Made by a program: the position numbers and the translations under genes
Origin: Phaseolus vulgaris
Taxonomy: Eukaryota; Streptophyta; Magnoliopsida; Fabales; Fabaceae
Length of the DNA: 64,000 nucleotides
Reading direction: 5' to 3'
Assembly (NCBI RefSeq): GCF_000499845.2
Contig: NC_023749.2
Coordinates: forward strand, 15,400,698 to 15,464,697
In this document: piece after piece, positions 1 to 11,895 of the stretch
How the letters are laid out: each line of letters begins with the position of its first letter
Numbering within the stretch: the stretch's first letter is position 1
Notes under the pieces: model-generated
Databases searched by the model: none
What the model was told of the DNA's origin: nothing
The model's input: the letters and a program-made list of their open reading frames with translations, nothing else

Positions 1-1758
1 ATATAAGGATGAAGTGAAGTAGATACTATTGTTTTAATGAAAACGTATAGACAGTAATGAATTGTAGCGATAATAAAAATCTTCAAATGTAAAATGTTTT
101 TAATATACCGTAAGTATTTTTATTACTGATAATTGTGCTCTTTAGGAGAATAAGATATTTTAAGTTGCTACTTGAAAAAATCAAATATAATGAGTATAAG
201 AAAACGTGAATATTTTATTAAGCATACAAATTAAAAACGAAAATTACGATTTATTAAGTATGGTGTAAAACCAAAAAAATAAATATGACCACAACTAAGA
301 TAAGAAATAATACACTCCAACAAATTAAAATAAACATGTAAACATTTTAACAATCATATAACTATTTTAAGTAATTCACATTTAAATAGTACTACAAATA
401 TAACTACAAATATTACTTTCCAATATCTCATTTTAAATTAAAGTGTAAATATGCTTATTAGTGTTTTAATATTTTAAATATTACATATTTAAATTTTTTT
501 TATATGATAAGGCAAAATTATGTGAAAAATTAAAACCATGTTTTAAATATTTTTCTCCTGATTTTCTAGGTTATACAATTTGTCTCCCGCCTAGTCGAAA
601 TAGTAGTAACATAGTACATATTTTGTTTTTTTAGTACTTCAAATATTAACTTAATTATTTTTATGTAAAACATAAATATTATAATAATAAAAATATTATA
701 TTAAATAATAATTACACATAATTAAAATTTTATGAAATATTTATTATTTTTGTAAATGTTGAGAACGAAAATAAATTTGATATTAAAATGAATTTGGTGG
801 ATATTGAAAGAGTTCATTATTGTAATAAATAATAATAAAATGTGTAGAAAAAAGAATTATTCAAATAAAATGAATCTAATAAAATAAAATTCAGAATAAA
901 AGAGAAATGAAATTAAGAATAAAGGAGAAATAAAATTAAAAATATAAAATAAATTTTTTAAGTTATTCTCACACTCTCAAAATTGATAATTAGACATTTT
1001 TACATTAAAAAATAAAAAAATAAAAAATCAAAGAATTAATAATGATGAAATCTATATTCTGGAAATGATTTAATTTGATAAAATTAAAATTTTCATTTCC
1101 ATACAATACATTGTTTGAAGGAAACGTAAAATAAATTGTAATTGAAATTTTGATAAGAGAAAAAAAGTATAATTAAAATTATAATAAGAGAAAAAATATC
1201 TTAAAACTCTGAGTGAAACAGTTACATATGGAACGAGTCAAACAAACAATTAAAAGAAAAAATAAAAATTCATGTAATGAATGAAACAAAACAAATAATA
1301 ATAAAACATCAAAAATAAGTTCTTAAAAAATAAAAAAGATCTTAATAATTTAAAACAAAAACAAATCTGAAGATAGAAACAATAATATATATATATATAT
1401 ATATATCATCATCTCTTATACCTAACTGAAAAAAAATCAAATCTAAATTTAAATTATATCCATTAAATGGAGTTTGTTTTTATTTCCCATTCCTATTTAA
1501 AATCAAATCTAAATGATATACATTATATTTTTAATCAATATTCTTAAGGAAGAGGGGATTTTTTTAGTTTTCCATGAATATGAAAGTTTGTTTCTCACAT
1601 TTGTTTTACCTTTTAAAAAATAATATTTATGCAGAAAATAAAATCATACTTTTCAGAAATATTTTTTGGCCAAATTTCTAAAAAAAAATATATTTTTATG
1701 GAAGGTGAGAAACTAACCTTTCCTAATTATTATATAAATTTTATTTTACAAATATACT
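1..1758. other. AT-rich intergenic DNA
   Basis: No open reading frame, splice-consistent exon pair or terminal-repeat element could be recognised. The stretch is mostly A/T runs and includes a short (AT)n microsatellite near 1387-1407. It ends at the target-site duplication of the solo LTR that follows. Confidence 0.6.
1387..1407. repeat. (AT)n microsatellite
   Basis: An uninterrupted run of alternating A and T of about 20 bases in AT-rich DNA. It is a simple sequence repeat with no sign of function. Confidence 0.85.
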
Positions 1759-1763
1759 GTATT

Positions 1764-3079
1764 TGTAACAACACTTTTTTTAAAAAGAAGAAATAGTGTT
1801 TCCAGATCACTTTCTTCTTTCTTCCAAATCACTTTCTTTCTCTACCAACTTCTCTCCTCTTCCTTCTCTCTTAATTTCTCACTTCATACCTCATCTATTT
1901 TAGAATCTGATCATACCACGTTGTAGCAGAGGAGTTAAAGAACATTTCTACCCAGACTGAATTTTTAGTATTTCTATAATATACTGAATTTTTGTTCTAT
2001 TTGGATAACTTGCATCAGGCCCGTAAATCTTGAAGCTTATCCAGACGGTGGGAAATAAAATTCTAGAAGTTGCTTGGAAAGCAAGCAATTAAGGTAAGGG
2101 AAGCTAAATTTAATTTTTAATAGAACCCTAGGCTAGAAGATGGATGTGGAAGGGACGTGGTTCCAATATTCAATTTCTCTTGCAAGGATGTTGTGTGTTT
2201 ATATATATTGGGTTCTTTGTTTATATATGATTTAAATTTGTGGAAATATTCGGTTTTGATGATTTAGTATTAAAGTGTTATTTTTTTATGTCAAATAGAC
2301 TTTTGAATATTTTGGATCACTTTTTGAATGATATTGTATGACGAAATGGTATGGAATTGAATTCATACATTTGGGATAATATAGGGACTGATGTTCGTTG
2401 TGTATTAAGTATTGATGTCGGGATAATGTATGGACTGATGTTTGCTGTGTATTAAGTATTGATGCCTATGTGGTAACAGTACATAGACTAAGATATCAGG
2501 TGGTAGGTGGTGAGAAGCTGATGGGGGAGTTCATGCACACCGTGACATATGAGATGCACGGCTTGGGTTGTATTGAACTTACCTTGATCCTTTATGTTGG
2601 ATTCGCGGGTAATCTTTGGATAAGGTGTTAGTCTTTGGTAGGACTTACTTAATACGGGTCTTCCGAAAGACGTTGTTTGTTGAATATTCTGGATGTGTAG
2701 ATCCATGTGAGATCTATGTGATTGTTTTATTGTTGAGATTTGAAGAAAAATGAATAATTTGATAAATTTATCATGTAATTTGGTTTTCTCTTTGGATTTA
2801 AGTGTGTATATTATAAAATTATATTTTCAGTAGCTTACCCTTACTTTTCTTGCTATGTTTGAACTGAGATGGCTGTACTATGTACACGAGCAGATGACCA
2901 TACAGGTGCAGGAGAGCCTTAGAGGTTTTAGAGTTTTATTTTGAGCTGTGGATATGTAAATATTTGTATTTCTATAAATCCTAATCATGTATTAGAAATG
3001 TTTTGAAAAACTCCAAATTTGTATAGAAACTAGTAAAACTTTTATTGTAATAGTTATATGTAAATTATGAGGTGTTACA
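1764..3079 (+). mobile_element. Solo LTR, Gypsy (Tekay/Del-like), 1316 bp
   Basis: The segment begins TGTAAC and ends GTTACA, the inverted termini of an LTR. It is flanked by a perfect 5-bp target-site duplication, GTATT, at 1759-1763 and 3080-3084. A pyrimidine-rich tract near 1800-1870 and the internal layout resemble Tekay/Del-type Gypsy LTRs, but the family assignment is recall and not tested. No gag or pol sequence lies on either side and the duplication directly abuts both ends, so this is a solo LTR left by LTR-LTR recombination rather than half of an element. Orientation is inferred from the position of the pyrimidine tract. Confidence 0.75.
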
Positions 3080-3084
3080 GTATT

Positions 3085-3680
3085 TCTGTTATTAGATCAT
3101 TTAACGTCGTAATATATTGTTTTGTATTTATAAAAAATTATGTAAATACTCCTAAGGCATTTACTGTTGTTTACGGGTAAATATAGTTGTGAGATAAATT
3201 GAAAATTGAAAATTAAATTTTATTGAATAATGGTATATTCAAAGTATGCATATGATATATGATATAGTATTATATACGGGCTTAACCATTTAAATGTATA
3301 CCACATAAATTTGAATAAAAAATAACACTCACTGAAAGTATATATTACATTATATCTTAAACGAGGTTTAATCTCACCGCACTCTTCCTGTAAAATCCAT
3401 TGGCAATATGGATCTATCAACAAATTAAAGTAATTTTAATATATTTATAAGACACCTCAAATTAAGTTTAAGATAAACAAAATTCAAAGTAAAAAATTTA
3501 AATACAAAGTTGTGAAGGTTCAACGTAATGATGTTTTGTTCATAAGATAATAATTGAGTTTAACAAATTATATAGGAGGTAAGTGTTTCATCTAACCGAC
3601 AATATAACACTCTTCAATCTTGTTTTACATCTGACATACATGATAAACATATATAAAATGAAAATATAAATGTTTTATTC
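3085..3680. other. Unremarkable AT-rich DNA
   Basis: Nothing with coding or terminal-repeat structure was seen. A short open stretch on the minus strand (3220-3423) has no recognisable domain and no supporting context. Confidence 0.5.
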
Positions 3681-4103
3681 TATATTGTAGGAAATGTATG
3701 CTATTTCGTTTGATCAAAGAGATCCATTAGCTACAAGTACAATTCACATAAGGAGATTTATTTGATAAAGAGTTAAGGTTGCTTTTCTTCTACAAATCCT
3801 GACACTAGCATTATCAACTTTGGAAATACTCTCTACTTCGTATGACACTACACTTTAGACAAGTTTAAGCAAATACACATTGTCCAAGAGATTAGCACAC
3901 CCAACTATTTGGATTTTACATTAAAGAAGAAAAAAACAATTAATGTTATATGAAGTGCATTTAATCCATTCAAGTTAAGCAAGCTCATCTGATACAAGAA
4001 GCACACAAAAAAGAGTTGAAGTTGATTTGGCGGGCATAAATGGCCTCATAAAGATCATTTTTTTCATAGCCTATATAAAGAAACTCAAGGAGAAGAGAGA
4101 GGG

Positions 4104-4116
4104 AGAGAGAAATATG

Positions 4117-4147
<31 letters not shown>
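4104..4147. repeat. Compound (GA)n/(TA)n/(GA)n microsatellite
   Basis: A TA dinucleotide run lies between GA-rich runs inside dispersed repeat copy X. A similar AT-to-AG compound repeat occurs at 40501-40541. Confidence 0.8.
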
Positions 4148-4329
4148 CACATTATATAGTACTGAAATATTGTGTAATTTTGTATTCTCGTCTAAAGCTT
4201 CATAAAACATTGTTTGTGTTCAATCAACTAACTAGGAGTGAGAGTGATAAATTATATATACGTCTTTAGTCGATTATCCTCTCCAATAAGCTTCAATATG
4301 ATCAATTAATGACCATTTATATAACTTCT

Positions 4330-4680
4330 TCATCTTAGCCAGTAGTGACTGTTTGGTAAAGAATATTCAGTTATTAGTCAAGAGTGGTTGTTGTTCAAAG
4401 AATATTCAGTTAAGCCAGGAGTAGTTGGAGTCAAGAATACGCATTTAGGTTAAGAGTGACTAGAGTCAAGAATACTCAGTTTAGGGTTGGGATACCCTTG
4501 AAGTATCCCTTTTATTTTATTTATTCATTGCTGATAAAAAAAAAAAAGAATACTCAGTTAAGCTAGGAGTCGTTGGAGTCAATAATACTCAATTAAGCCA
4601 AAAGTGGTTGGAGTCAAGAATACTCATTTAAGTCAGGAGTGACTTAAGTCAAGAATATCCAAGGGATTAACCAAGAATTG
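4330..4680 (+). repeat. Degenerate tandem array, unit about 36 bp
   Basis: About eight diverged copies of a unit containing GTCAAGAATACTCAGTTAAG followed by CCAGGAGTGGTTGGA. Unit length varies. A related array at 42290-42500 sits in the homologous place of the second dispersed copy, so the array belongs to the dispersed repeat itself. It is interrupted at 4482-4545 by a LINE tail. Confidence 0.75.
4482..4545 (+). mobile_element. 64-bp 5'-truncated LINE tail with TSD
   Basis: The insert ends in an A-run preceded by a TTCATTGCTGAT word, the same terminal word found at the 3' end of the LINE near 51.3 kb and, on the other strand, next to the LINE remnants near 26.6 and 43.95 kb. It is flanked by a 14-base direct repeat, AAGAATACTCAGTT, at 4468-4481 and 4546-4559. 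Removing insert and one repeat restores continuity of the surrounding tandem array. Extreme 5' truncation, poly(A) and a long target-site duplication are the hallmarks of target-primed reverse transcription. Confidence 0.8.
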
Positions 4681-4920
4681 CTACGAGTCCAAACAATACT
4701 CTCGTTGTATTTACATTATTTGTCTTATTAGTGTAATTCAATCAGTTGATTAAGAACTAGATGTAGTCTGCTTGGTTAGACAAACTTGTATAAAAAGATA
4801 ATGCGTTTTCTCTCTTTCTCATTATCTTTTTACATTGTATGATATCTTCATCTACATAAATCAAGGAGGAAGTGTTATTTTTAAAACACATACAACCAGT
4901 ATGTTTTTAATTAAATTAAT

Positions 4921-5734
4921 TATTTCAGTTGTAGAGCTTCGTTTGATACTTCTCATTATATATGCAAATAAATGCTACCAATTGATAACTTAATATATAG
5001 AACCATCGTCTAAATATTCCCTATCAGACGATATTAACGAAAACTGCTTAAAATTTTTAGAAATTCAATGATCTATTATTATTGTGTTTTCCTATTTTAT
5101 CAAAAGTGTATTAAACATTAAATTAAATAATAAAATATAAATAGATTCAAAACAACATATAACGTTATCAAATTTATTCATCAATTATGTTTGATCGCAT
5201 CTTTTATATGATAAGTTTTTTCAATTTTTCACTCTAAACTCTAAAATATACAAATAAAAAAAAACAATTTCTTTAATTCATCATAAATAATAAATTAAAA
5301 CAAAATTATAATATATTAAAAATTTAATTCAAACTTTAGAAATATTTGTTTGTAAGTTTCACTTCAAATTCAAGCAACCAATTATGGTATAAATAAAAAA
5401 ATACACATTATTTGGAAGAATATAAGTGCAATATTTATTAAGACAATAACCTGTACTAAAACATATTCAGATGTCACAAATCTAATTTGGATACTTAAAG
5501 TGGTACATGCCAATAATCCAAGATTTGGAAACCTTACTTGATTTCTTTTTCAATAATACAAAATATCAAAATTTAGATATGTCAAAGAAAGTTTTCAGCT
5601 AGTTTAAGTAGGCATCGATAACTATCATTTGGGCTTGATTATTATTCTCAAATTTGATAAACTCTTGCATTATTTACCCAAAATATAAAAAAATAAGGAA
5701 TAAAATAATTATGGATGCATAATATGTGATGCAT
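4921..5734. other. AT-rich intergenic DNA
   Basis: No coding, RNA or terminal-repeat signal was recognised. A short imperfect palindrome around ATCGTCT/AGACGAT lies near 5005-5035. Confidence 0.5.
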
Positions 5735-6228
5735 TGCGAGTATTAAAAAAAACATATAATTTCACATTACTTAGTTTTCACACTTTTAAAGAGTTTAAAT
5801 GTAATGACTATCCATATACTTTCAAAGTGAATAACAAAGGATGTGAACCTCACATGCATAAAATTGTGGATTTGATTTGATTTTTTGTGCATGTTCAGTT
5901 CATTTCCCCACCAATTCTCCCGTGTGCAATAATGAGGTCCAAGTCTTTTTTGTCACTTGGGTAATTATTTAATTTCTTTTTTTTAGTTAGTACCTTATCT
6001 GGTTTTTTTATTTTTTTCCTTGTAAGCATTGGATCTTAGTTTATAGATTTTTTGCTTCCTCATTACATTAACGTTGATTTGTGGGATCCTTAACATTCAT
6101 GTTAATATGAACATTATCTCTTTTTTTTTTTAATGTTCATCATATTCTATTGTAACCTAGAGGATTGTGAGAATGTGTAACTATGTCGGTCAACTCTCCA
6201 CTTCCTATAAATAGGTGTCTCTTCTCTT
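5735..6228 (+). repeat. 5' LTR of decayed Copia, first part
   Basis: It aligns collinearly with the LTR at 14764-15307, from a start at TGCGAGTATTA (TATGGGTATTA in the other copy) through a TATA box in TTCCTATAAATAGG. The alignment stops at 6228, exactly where the hAT-like element begins, and resumes at 8504. A segment around 5975-6090 has no counterpart in the right LTR. Confidence 0.75.
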
Positions 6229-8503
6229 AAGGGATGACAAATGTGTTGAAGATGGTTGCTGCCCCTTCAAGATTGTGTTTGATGAAGACCTATATGTAGT
6301 GTTTTGATGAAGACTTTTATGTACTTTTCATGTATTTTTGCTTTGCTTTAAGTATGTCTTAGTTAGTGCTTAGAGGTTGTCTAAGAGTAGCTTTTTGCTG
6401 AGTAACTCACCTCATAACCACTGGCCATGTGTTAAGAACAAGCATAAGTTTTCTTAAACTGTTTTTCACATGTTTTACACAAAAACACGTTTTACTGCAT
6501 AAAAATAAATCTGTTCTTTTCTAAATAAACAGATTCATTTTCTTCACTGATGCCTTGGCTAAAGTCTTGTAAAAATTTGATTTTGTGCATCAGGTATTTT
6601 GACTAAGTCTTCTTCTTTTCAAAACGACTGAGTTTTAAATTGTTAAACTTTCTCTGTTTTCGTTTTGAAAAATAAATCTGTTCATCTGTAAATGAATAGA
6701 TTCTTTTTGCCTCTGGTGCCATGTCAAGCTTAAACGTTTTTCAGTTTTATCTCAGCACCATAATGGTTGACTAAGTCTCCTCACTTAACAGATTCTCTAA
6801 CTGCTTTTGAAAATAAATCAGTTTATTTTATTTTCAATCTGTTCATTTTATAACAGCTTTAACTGTTTTTCAAAATTCTGTTATAAGCTGGCTTTCTATA
6901 AAATGCAAACTTGTTTCTGAGCTTAATAACGATTCAAACAATTCATACATTTGCAAAAACAAGTTTTGACAGCAGAGAGTTAAGTGTTTACAAAGGATTA
7001 GCATTTGTTCTTCAAAGATTTCAAAAATCACAAAGTGTTTGTTCTTGGTTTGGTTCCAAAAGCTTGGTGTGAGGTGCAGCTACTGTTCTAGCAATCTTGC
7101 CTACTGGTTTAAGGCAAATCTGTGTATCCTCAATCAGGTGTAGTCGTTTCACATCTCTTTCTTGTAATAGTTTGGTTGAACACTCTTCTTGATAGGTGTT
7201 CTTGAAGAGTGGGTGTGTGTATGCTGAAATAGGTTTTTTCAGCAAGAGTACCTAAGTTCTTGTAGGTTTCAAGAACAGTGGGAATTGTACTTGGTTGTAC
7301 TGTGTGTTAGTGATTTCCACCTGTTGTTGGTGAAGACTGGATGTAGCTCAGGTTGAGTGAACCAGTATAATTGCTTGTGTTCATTCTTTCTCACTCTCTG
7401 CAATTTCGTTTCTGCATAATTGATAAAACAGCAAAGAAATAAATCTGTTCAATTGAAAATAAATCTGTTCTTTCTGGGCACTGTGCATACTGTTCTTGAT
7501 TTCTGAAAAAGTTGTTTTAATCTGATAAGAACATATAAAATCTGCTAAAAGCTACTGGAACAGATTGACTGTGATAGGTTGCTCAAGAAACTGTCAAAGC
7601 CATTAATTGAACCTTAAACAATTGCTTAAAGTTGAAGCTTGTTGTTCTGTGATTCATTGTTCTTAATTTCTGGAAAATTGCTTGACATCAAGAAGAACAC
7701 TCATAGTCTGTTAAAAGCCACTGGAACAGGTTGTTTGCTAAGGTCACTCAATTAATTAGCATGCTATCAATTGAACCTTAATCACTTGCTTGAAATTGAA
7801 GCTTGCTGTTTTGTGTTTCACTGTTTTTCAAATCTGATATCTGTGTGTGTGCATCTGGAAATTCTCACTGCATAATCTTGTGATTAACCTTGCTGAATTA
7901 AAAGCTTTTCAAACAAAAACAGTGCTGAAATAAATCTGTTCATTTTAACATAAATCGATTTATTTTCTGTAAAACTGTGTTAAACACTGTTTCTGCGAGA
8001 AAGTTTTAAAGGTCAATTCACCCCCCCTCTTGAACTTTGGCACTATTAAACCCAACAAAATGAACTCGTTCCGCGGGTATTGTCTGAACTCGTCTTGATT
8101 TTAATGGGAAATCCCCTCATTAATTGAGTACGAGTATGAGTATATGTAATACACGATTTTTTAAATTGGATGTGGGGACGGGGATGAATATGTGTATATT
8201 CGCTCTATCCCCGTCCCCATACATGTCCAATGTTAATCCTTGTCCTCATATTCATTCTCATTTTAAAATACTAAAACATTTTTTAATTTATTAAGTAGCC
8301 TAAAAAAATTATATTAACTTTTCTTTAGTCCTTAGTTTTGTAACTTATTTATAGGTCATACATTTGATCAATTTTACTCTTTTTTATACTTATTTGACCT
8401 TTATCCAATTATTATTTTATACTTTCATTTGATATTTATACAATTTTAATTTCTTTTTTAATATTTGACATTGGAGAAAACACCCGCCCCGTTGTCATCC
8501 CAA
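6229..8503. mobile_element. Non-autonomous hAT-like element (split by a solo LTR)
   Basis: The ends are AAGGGATGACAA on the left and TTGTCATCCCAA on the right, imperfect terminal inverted repeats of hAT type. The flanks CTTCTCTT (6221-6228) and CTTCTCTC (8504-8511) match at 7 of 8 bases, the duplication length expected for hAT elements. Without the solo LTR the element is about 450 bp, with GC-rich subterminal words such as GGGGACGGGGATG, and it has no transposase. The same termini occur on the hAT-like element at 40719-41546. Confidence 0.75.
6244..8057 (+). mobile_element. Solo LTR, SIRE/Maximus-like Copia, 1814 bp
   Basis: The segment starts TGTTGAAG and ends CCCAACA, so the outermost bases are TGTTG...CAACA. 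It is flanked by a perfect 5-bp duplication, AAATG, at 6239-6243 and 8058-8062. Near its 3' end lies TTCACCCCCCCTCTTG, a word I associate with SIRE/Maximus-type LTRs (recall). It contains many copies, in both orientations, of an AATAAATCTGTTC motif. Removing the LTR and one AAATG rejoins the left terminus of the surrounding hAT-like element to its body. Confidence 0.85.
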
Positions 8504-8667
8504 CTTCTCTCTTTCAAATCACACCTTCATTTATTCCCTTATCTTTTCCTATCTTGGGTTCTCTCTCTTGTTAGTTCTTGCTAGTTTCGTGATTCTTGGT
8601 ACCACCTGAGAAGTTCTTGTTGTACCTAGGGACTTATGATGCATATTGCGGATAAGTCCTTAACTCA
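8504..8667 (+). repeat. 5' LTR of decayed Copia, second part
   Basis: It continues the alignment with the right LTR (15142-15307) beyond the hAT insertion, through the words TCTCTTGTTAGTTCTTGCTAG and AAGTTCTTGTTG. The likely end is at TTAACTCA, matching TTAAAGACA of the right copy. No clear primer-binding site follows. Confidence 0.6.
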
Positions 8668-8731
8668 TCCACGCCTCAAGAAATTTTCTTGCTCATGTTT
8701 TCATCCATTTTTTACTACAATCTTAAGAACT

Positions 8732-9700
8732 TATGGCTGACAACATGGAGATCAACACCAACTCTACATCGGAGAAGCCAAACAATGTTGTTGTGACATA
8801 AACTATTTTTGTGAAACTATTTTTGAATGTTTCAAAGATTGATGTTTGCATTGGTCAAAACTTATGACGTTAACATAAATGTGCGTCTATCTATCAAAGA
8901 TGTATGGAGTTGCTTTCGCTCTTACAACTTCCAAACCCTACTCTAATATATATGTAAAATATATTAAAGATTAGTTACATGTGAATAACGTACATCATAA
9001 CATTTTTCTTAACGATTTGTTCCATGTGTATTGATCCTAATAGGAAGTCAAAGGTATTTAAGCTCTTATTCTTAAATACATTGTCGAAGATGTGGCCCTT
9101 CAAAGGTTTATTATAGGAAATCATTATCGTTGAGAGATGATTGAAAATAAGGACATCAAGATACAGATAAACAAATACCACAAAATACTTGAAGATATTA
9201 AAGCAAAAAACATTTCCCTACCCGATGAATTCATTTTATAATTGTTGATCGAAAATCTTCTACAATCCTAGATTGACAACAAACAACTAAAGCACAAACA
9301 AAAATAGATGTCATTCTTATATCTTATATTGATATCATCTTAAAGATACCAATATAAATGAATGTGTTGTTGCAAGGGCTAAGACATTATTTTCTAAGGC
9401 AAATATGGTAGAAGACAAATCAAATAAAAAACGTATGAGATAAAACTTGATCACAAGAAATAAAATATTTAAATTTTCTCGTCTAATGGATATAACTCCT
9501 ACTTCAAGAAGAAAGGAACCTGTTTTGTTTGTGAAAATTCATGTCATCATGCACCTTAGTTTATACATAGAGTCAAGAATAACAATTATCCTAAGGTAAA
9601 TTTAGTTGAAGGGAAAGAAATAATTGCTACAATAATTTCTCAAGTGAACATTGTGACCAATATGAGCAAATGAGTGGTAGACTTTGAGCCTACCAGACAA
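8732..9700 (+). pseudogene. Copia gag remnant
   Basis: Reading begins at an ATG for MADNMEI, a typical position shortly after the 5' LTR. Later segments fit Copia Gag in several frames, including a stretch resembling ATYQRWMELL and, near 9500-9590, a broken zinc-knuckle region with a CFVCEN-type core. Stops and frameshifts occur throughout, so no Gag protein can be made. It belongs to the plus-strand Copia element spanning 5.7-15.3 kb. Confidence 0.65.
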
Positions 9701-10924
9701 GTCTATGCAAACAAAAATGTTTATGCCTCCTACAATAGTGCAAGGGATTGAGGTCAACTTTGGTTCTACGAAAAGGAAGAGTTCTTCTGAAGCTTACATA
9801 TGAAAGACTTTGACTTTAAACGACGTGTTACATGGGCCATCTATTAGAGTTAATTTAATCTTTGTAGGATTGTTGGGAAATGTTGGGATTAAAGTGTCAT
9901 TTGAGTCTAACAATATTGTGATGACAAAGAATAATGTATTTAGGGGGGGTGAGATATTGTGATCAAGGTCTCTTTGTACTTAACATTTATGAAGTTGTTA
10001 ATGAATCTGCATCTAGATCTTTTACTTATATTGTTGATTTTTATGATGTGTGGCATGCTAGATTAGGACATGTAAGTTCTCTATGTTATTAAATTGCAAA
10101 AAGTAAGATTAATTAATATGCATGACAAAAAAAGTAGAAAATATGATATATGTGTAAAATCTAAAATAATCAAGAAAACATGTTATTCTACGAATAGTCA
10201 AACTGAACTCCTTGATTTAATTCAGACTAATCTTGCTGACTTAAAACAAACCATATCTAACAGTAGTCAAAATTATTGTGTAACCTTTATAAATTATTAT
10301 ATTGGATATTAAAGTGTACCTAATAAAAAATAAGGATGAAGCATTTAACTTACAAAATAGAAGTAGAAAATCAATTAAATAGAAAAATTCAAAGGATTAG
10401 ATTAAATAGAGGTGGTGAATATGTTTTATTTAATAATTATTGTATAAAGGAAAGTATTATTCATGAAGTAACCTCACCATATTCAACCGAATCTAATGAA
10501 GTAGCTGAGAGGAAAATAATATTCTTATGAAAATGATGAATGTTATGTTTATTAGTTCTAGTGCTCCTGATAATATTTGGGGAGAAACCCTTCTTACAAC
10601 ATGTTTTTTACAAAATAGAATAACACATAAAAAAATTGGTAAAACACCTTATGAGTTGTGTAAAAGTTACCAACCTAATCTTAAATAGCTAAGAGTGTGG
10701 GAGTGTCCAACTAAATTATGTTACCTTATCCTAAGAAAAGAAAAATTGGTTCTAAAACTCTTGATTGTATGTTTTTAGGCTATTTGGAACATAGTATTGC
10801 CTATAGATTTTCTGTTCTTAAAAATGATGTAATTGATTGTAATACTATAATTGAGACGAAAAATGTAAGTTCTTTGAGCATATTTTTCATTCAAAAGTTA
10901 ATGAAACATATGAACATCCTATAA
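9700..10924 (+). pseudogene. Copia protease-integrase remnant
   Basis: A GAG-pre-integrase word, DVWHARLGHVSS, is readable at about 10045-10080. Integrase pieces follow in short open segments at 10094-10312, 10336-10530 and 10718-10924, including RGGEY around the second catalytic position (the aspartate itself is changed, reading LNRGGEY) and SNEVAERK around the third, glutamate position. Numerous stops and frame changes separate the pieces. The order agrees with a Tnt1-like Copia pol. It is non-functional. Confidence 0.75.
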
Positions 10925-11094
10925 ATATTATTATTGATGTCATGTGTGGGGATTTAAGGAGAAGAAAAAGACAAAAAACATTTTTGGAGATGATTTTTTT
11001 CACTCACCTAGTTGAAAATGATCCAAAAAGTTTTTTAGAAACTACTAGTGCTTCTTATGCAAAATATTGGTATAAGACCATTAGAACTAAAATT

Positions 11095-11895
11095 GATTAA
11101 ATCAAGAAAAATAATACTTGAACTTTAGTATATTTGCCTAAAGGAGGAAATCTCATTGGTCATAAGTGGATCTTTATGAAAAAGTATCATCCTAATAGAC
11201 CCATAGAAAAATATAAGGCAAAACCATGGCAAAATATTTTAGTCAAAAACTCAACATAGATACTTTTGATAATTTTTCTCCAGATATCAGGATTTCCTCT
11301 ATTCGAGTATTGTTAGCTCTAGAATTTATCCTTAAGTTCATTATTTATCAAATGGATGTTAAGACAACCTTTTATAATGGTGAACTAGAGGAAGAATTTT
11401 ATATGACCCAACCTGAAGGGTGTGTAGTTCTTGGCAAGAGAAAAAAGTATGCAAACTTTTAAAATTGTTATATGGGCTAAAATAGACACCAAAATAATGG
11501 CATGAAAATCTCAATAATGTTTTACTTTGTGATGGTTTTTGTACTAACAATGTTGATAAATGAGTGTACACTAAATCTGAAAAAAGGTGAGTGCATCATT
11601 ATAGCTTATATGCTTATTTGTGGGGATCTAAGTTTGAAATGAAAAACACATGTGAAGCAAGTTAATTTTATAAGTTAGAGTCGTAAAGAAGTAACATAGT
11701 ATATTACTATCCCAAAAGCAACATACCAATAAACTTCATATGAAGTTTGACTATTATGACTTTTAGCCATTAAGTAGCCTTTATGATGCTAGCTTTAAAT
11801 TAAAAAAAAAAAAACAGAGAGGAATCAATTTCTCAACCTAAGTATGCCCAAATAATTGAGAGCTTATTGCATTTAATGAGCTTTTATAGACCATT
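11095..11895 (+). pseudogene. Copia reverse transcriptase remnant
   Basis: Readable pieces include HKWIFMKK near 11160-11180, then FSPDIRISSIRVLLAL and QMDVKTTFYNGELEEEFYM within 11226-11462, which correspond to the fingers and palm region of Copia RT. The YVDD region is not intact. A later stretch (near 11780-11895) reads YDASFKLKK and SQPKYAQII, the RT-RNase H connection. Coding similarity stops abruptly after about 11895, where an inserted LTR-like segment begins. Confidence 0.75.

Larger units (their letters stand above)
3690..4920 (+). repeat. Dispersed repeat, copy X (LTR-like)
   Basis: This segment shares a collinear series of words with 41580-42770: a TTTCGTTTGAT word near the left end, CCTATATAAAG (a TATA-like box), AACATTGTTTGTGTTCA, then a degenerate tandem array built on AAGCCAGGAGTGG and AGAATACT, and an AAAACACA word near the right end. 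The TATA-like box followed by a transcribed-looking tail suggests a retrotransposon LTR, but I found no target-site duplication or coding region, so the class is uncertain. Confidence 0.5.
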
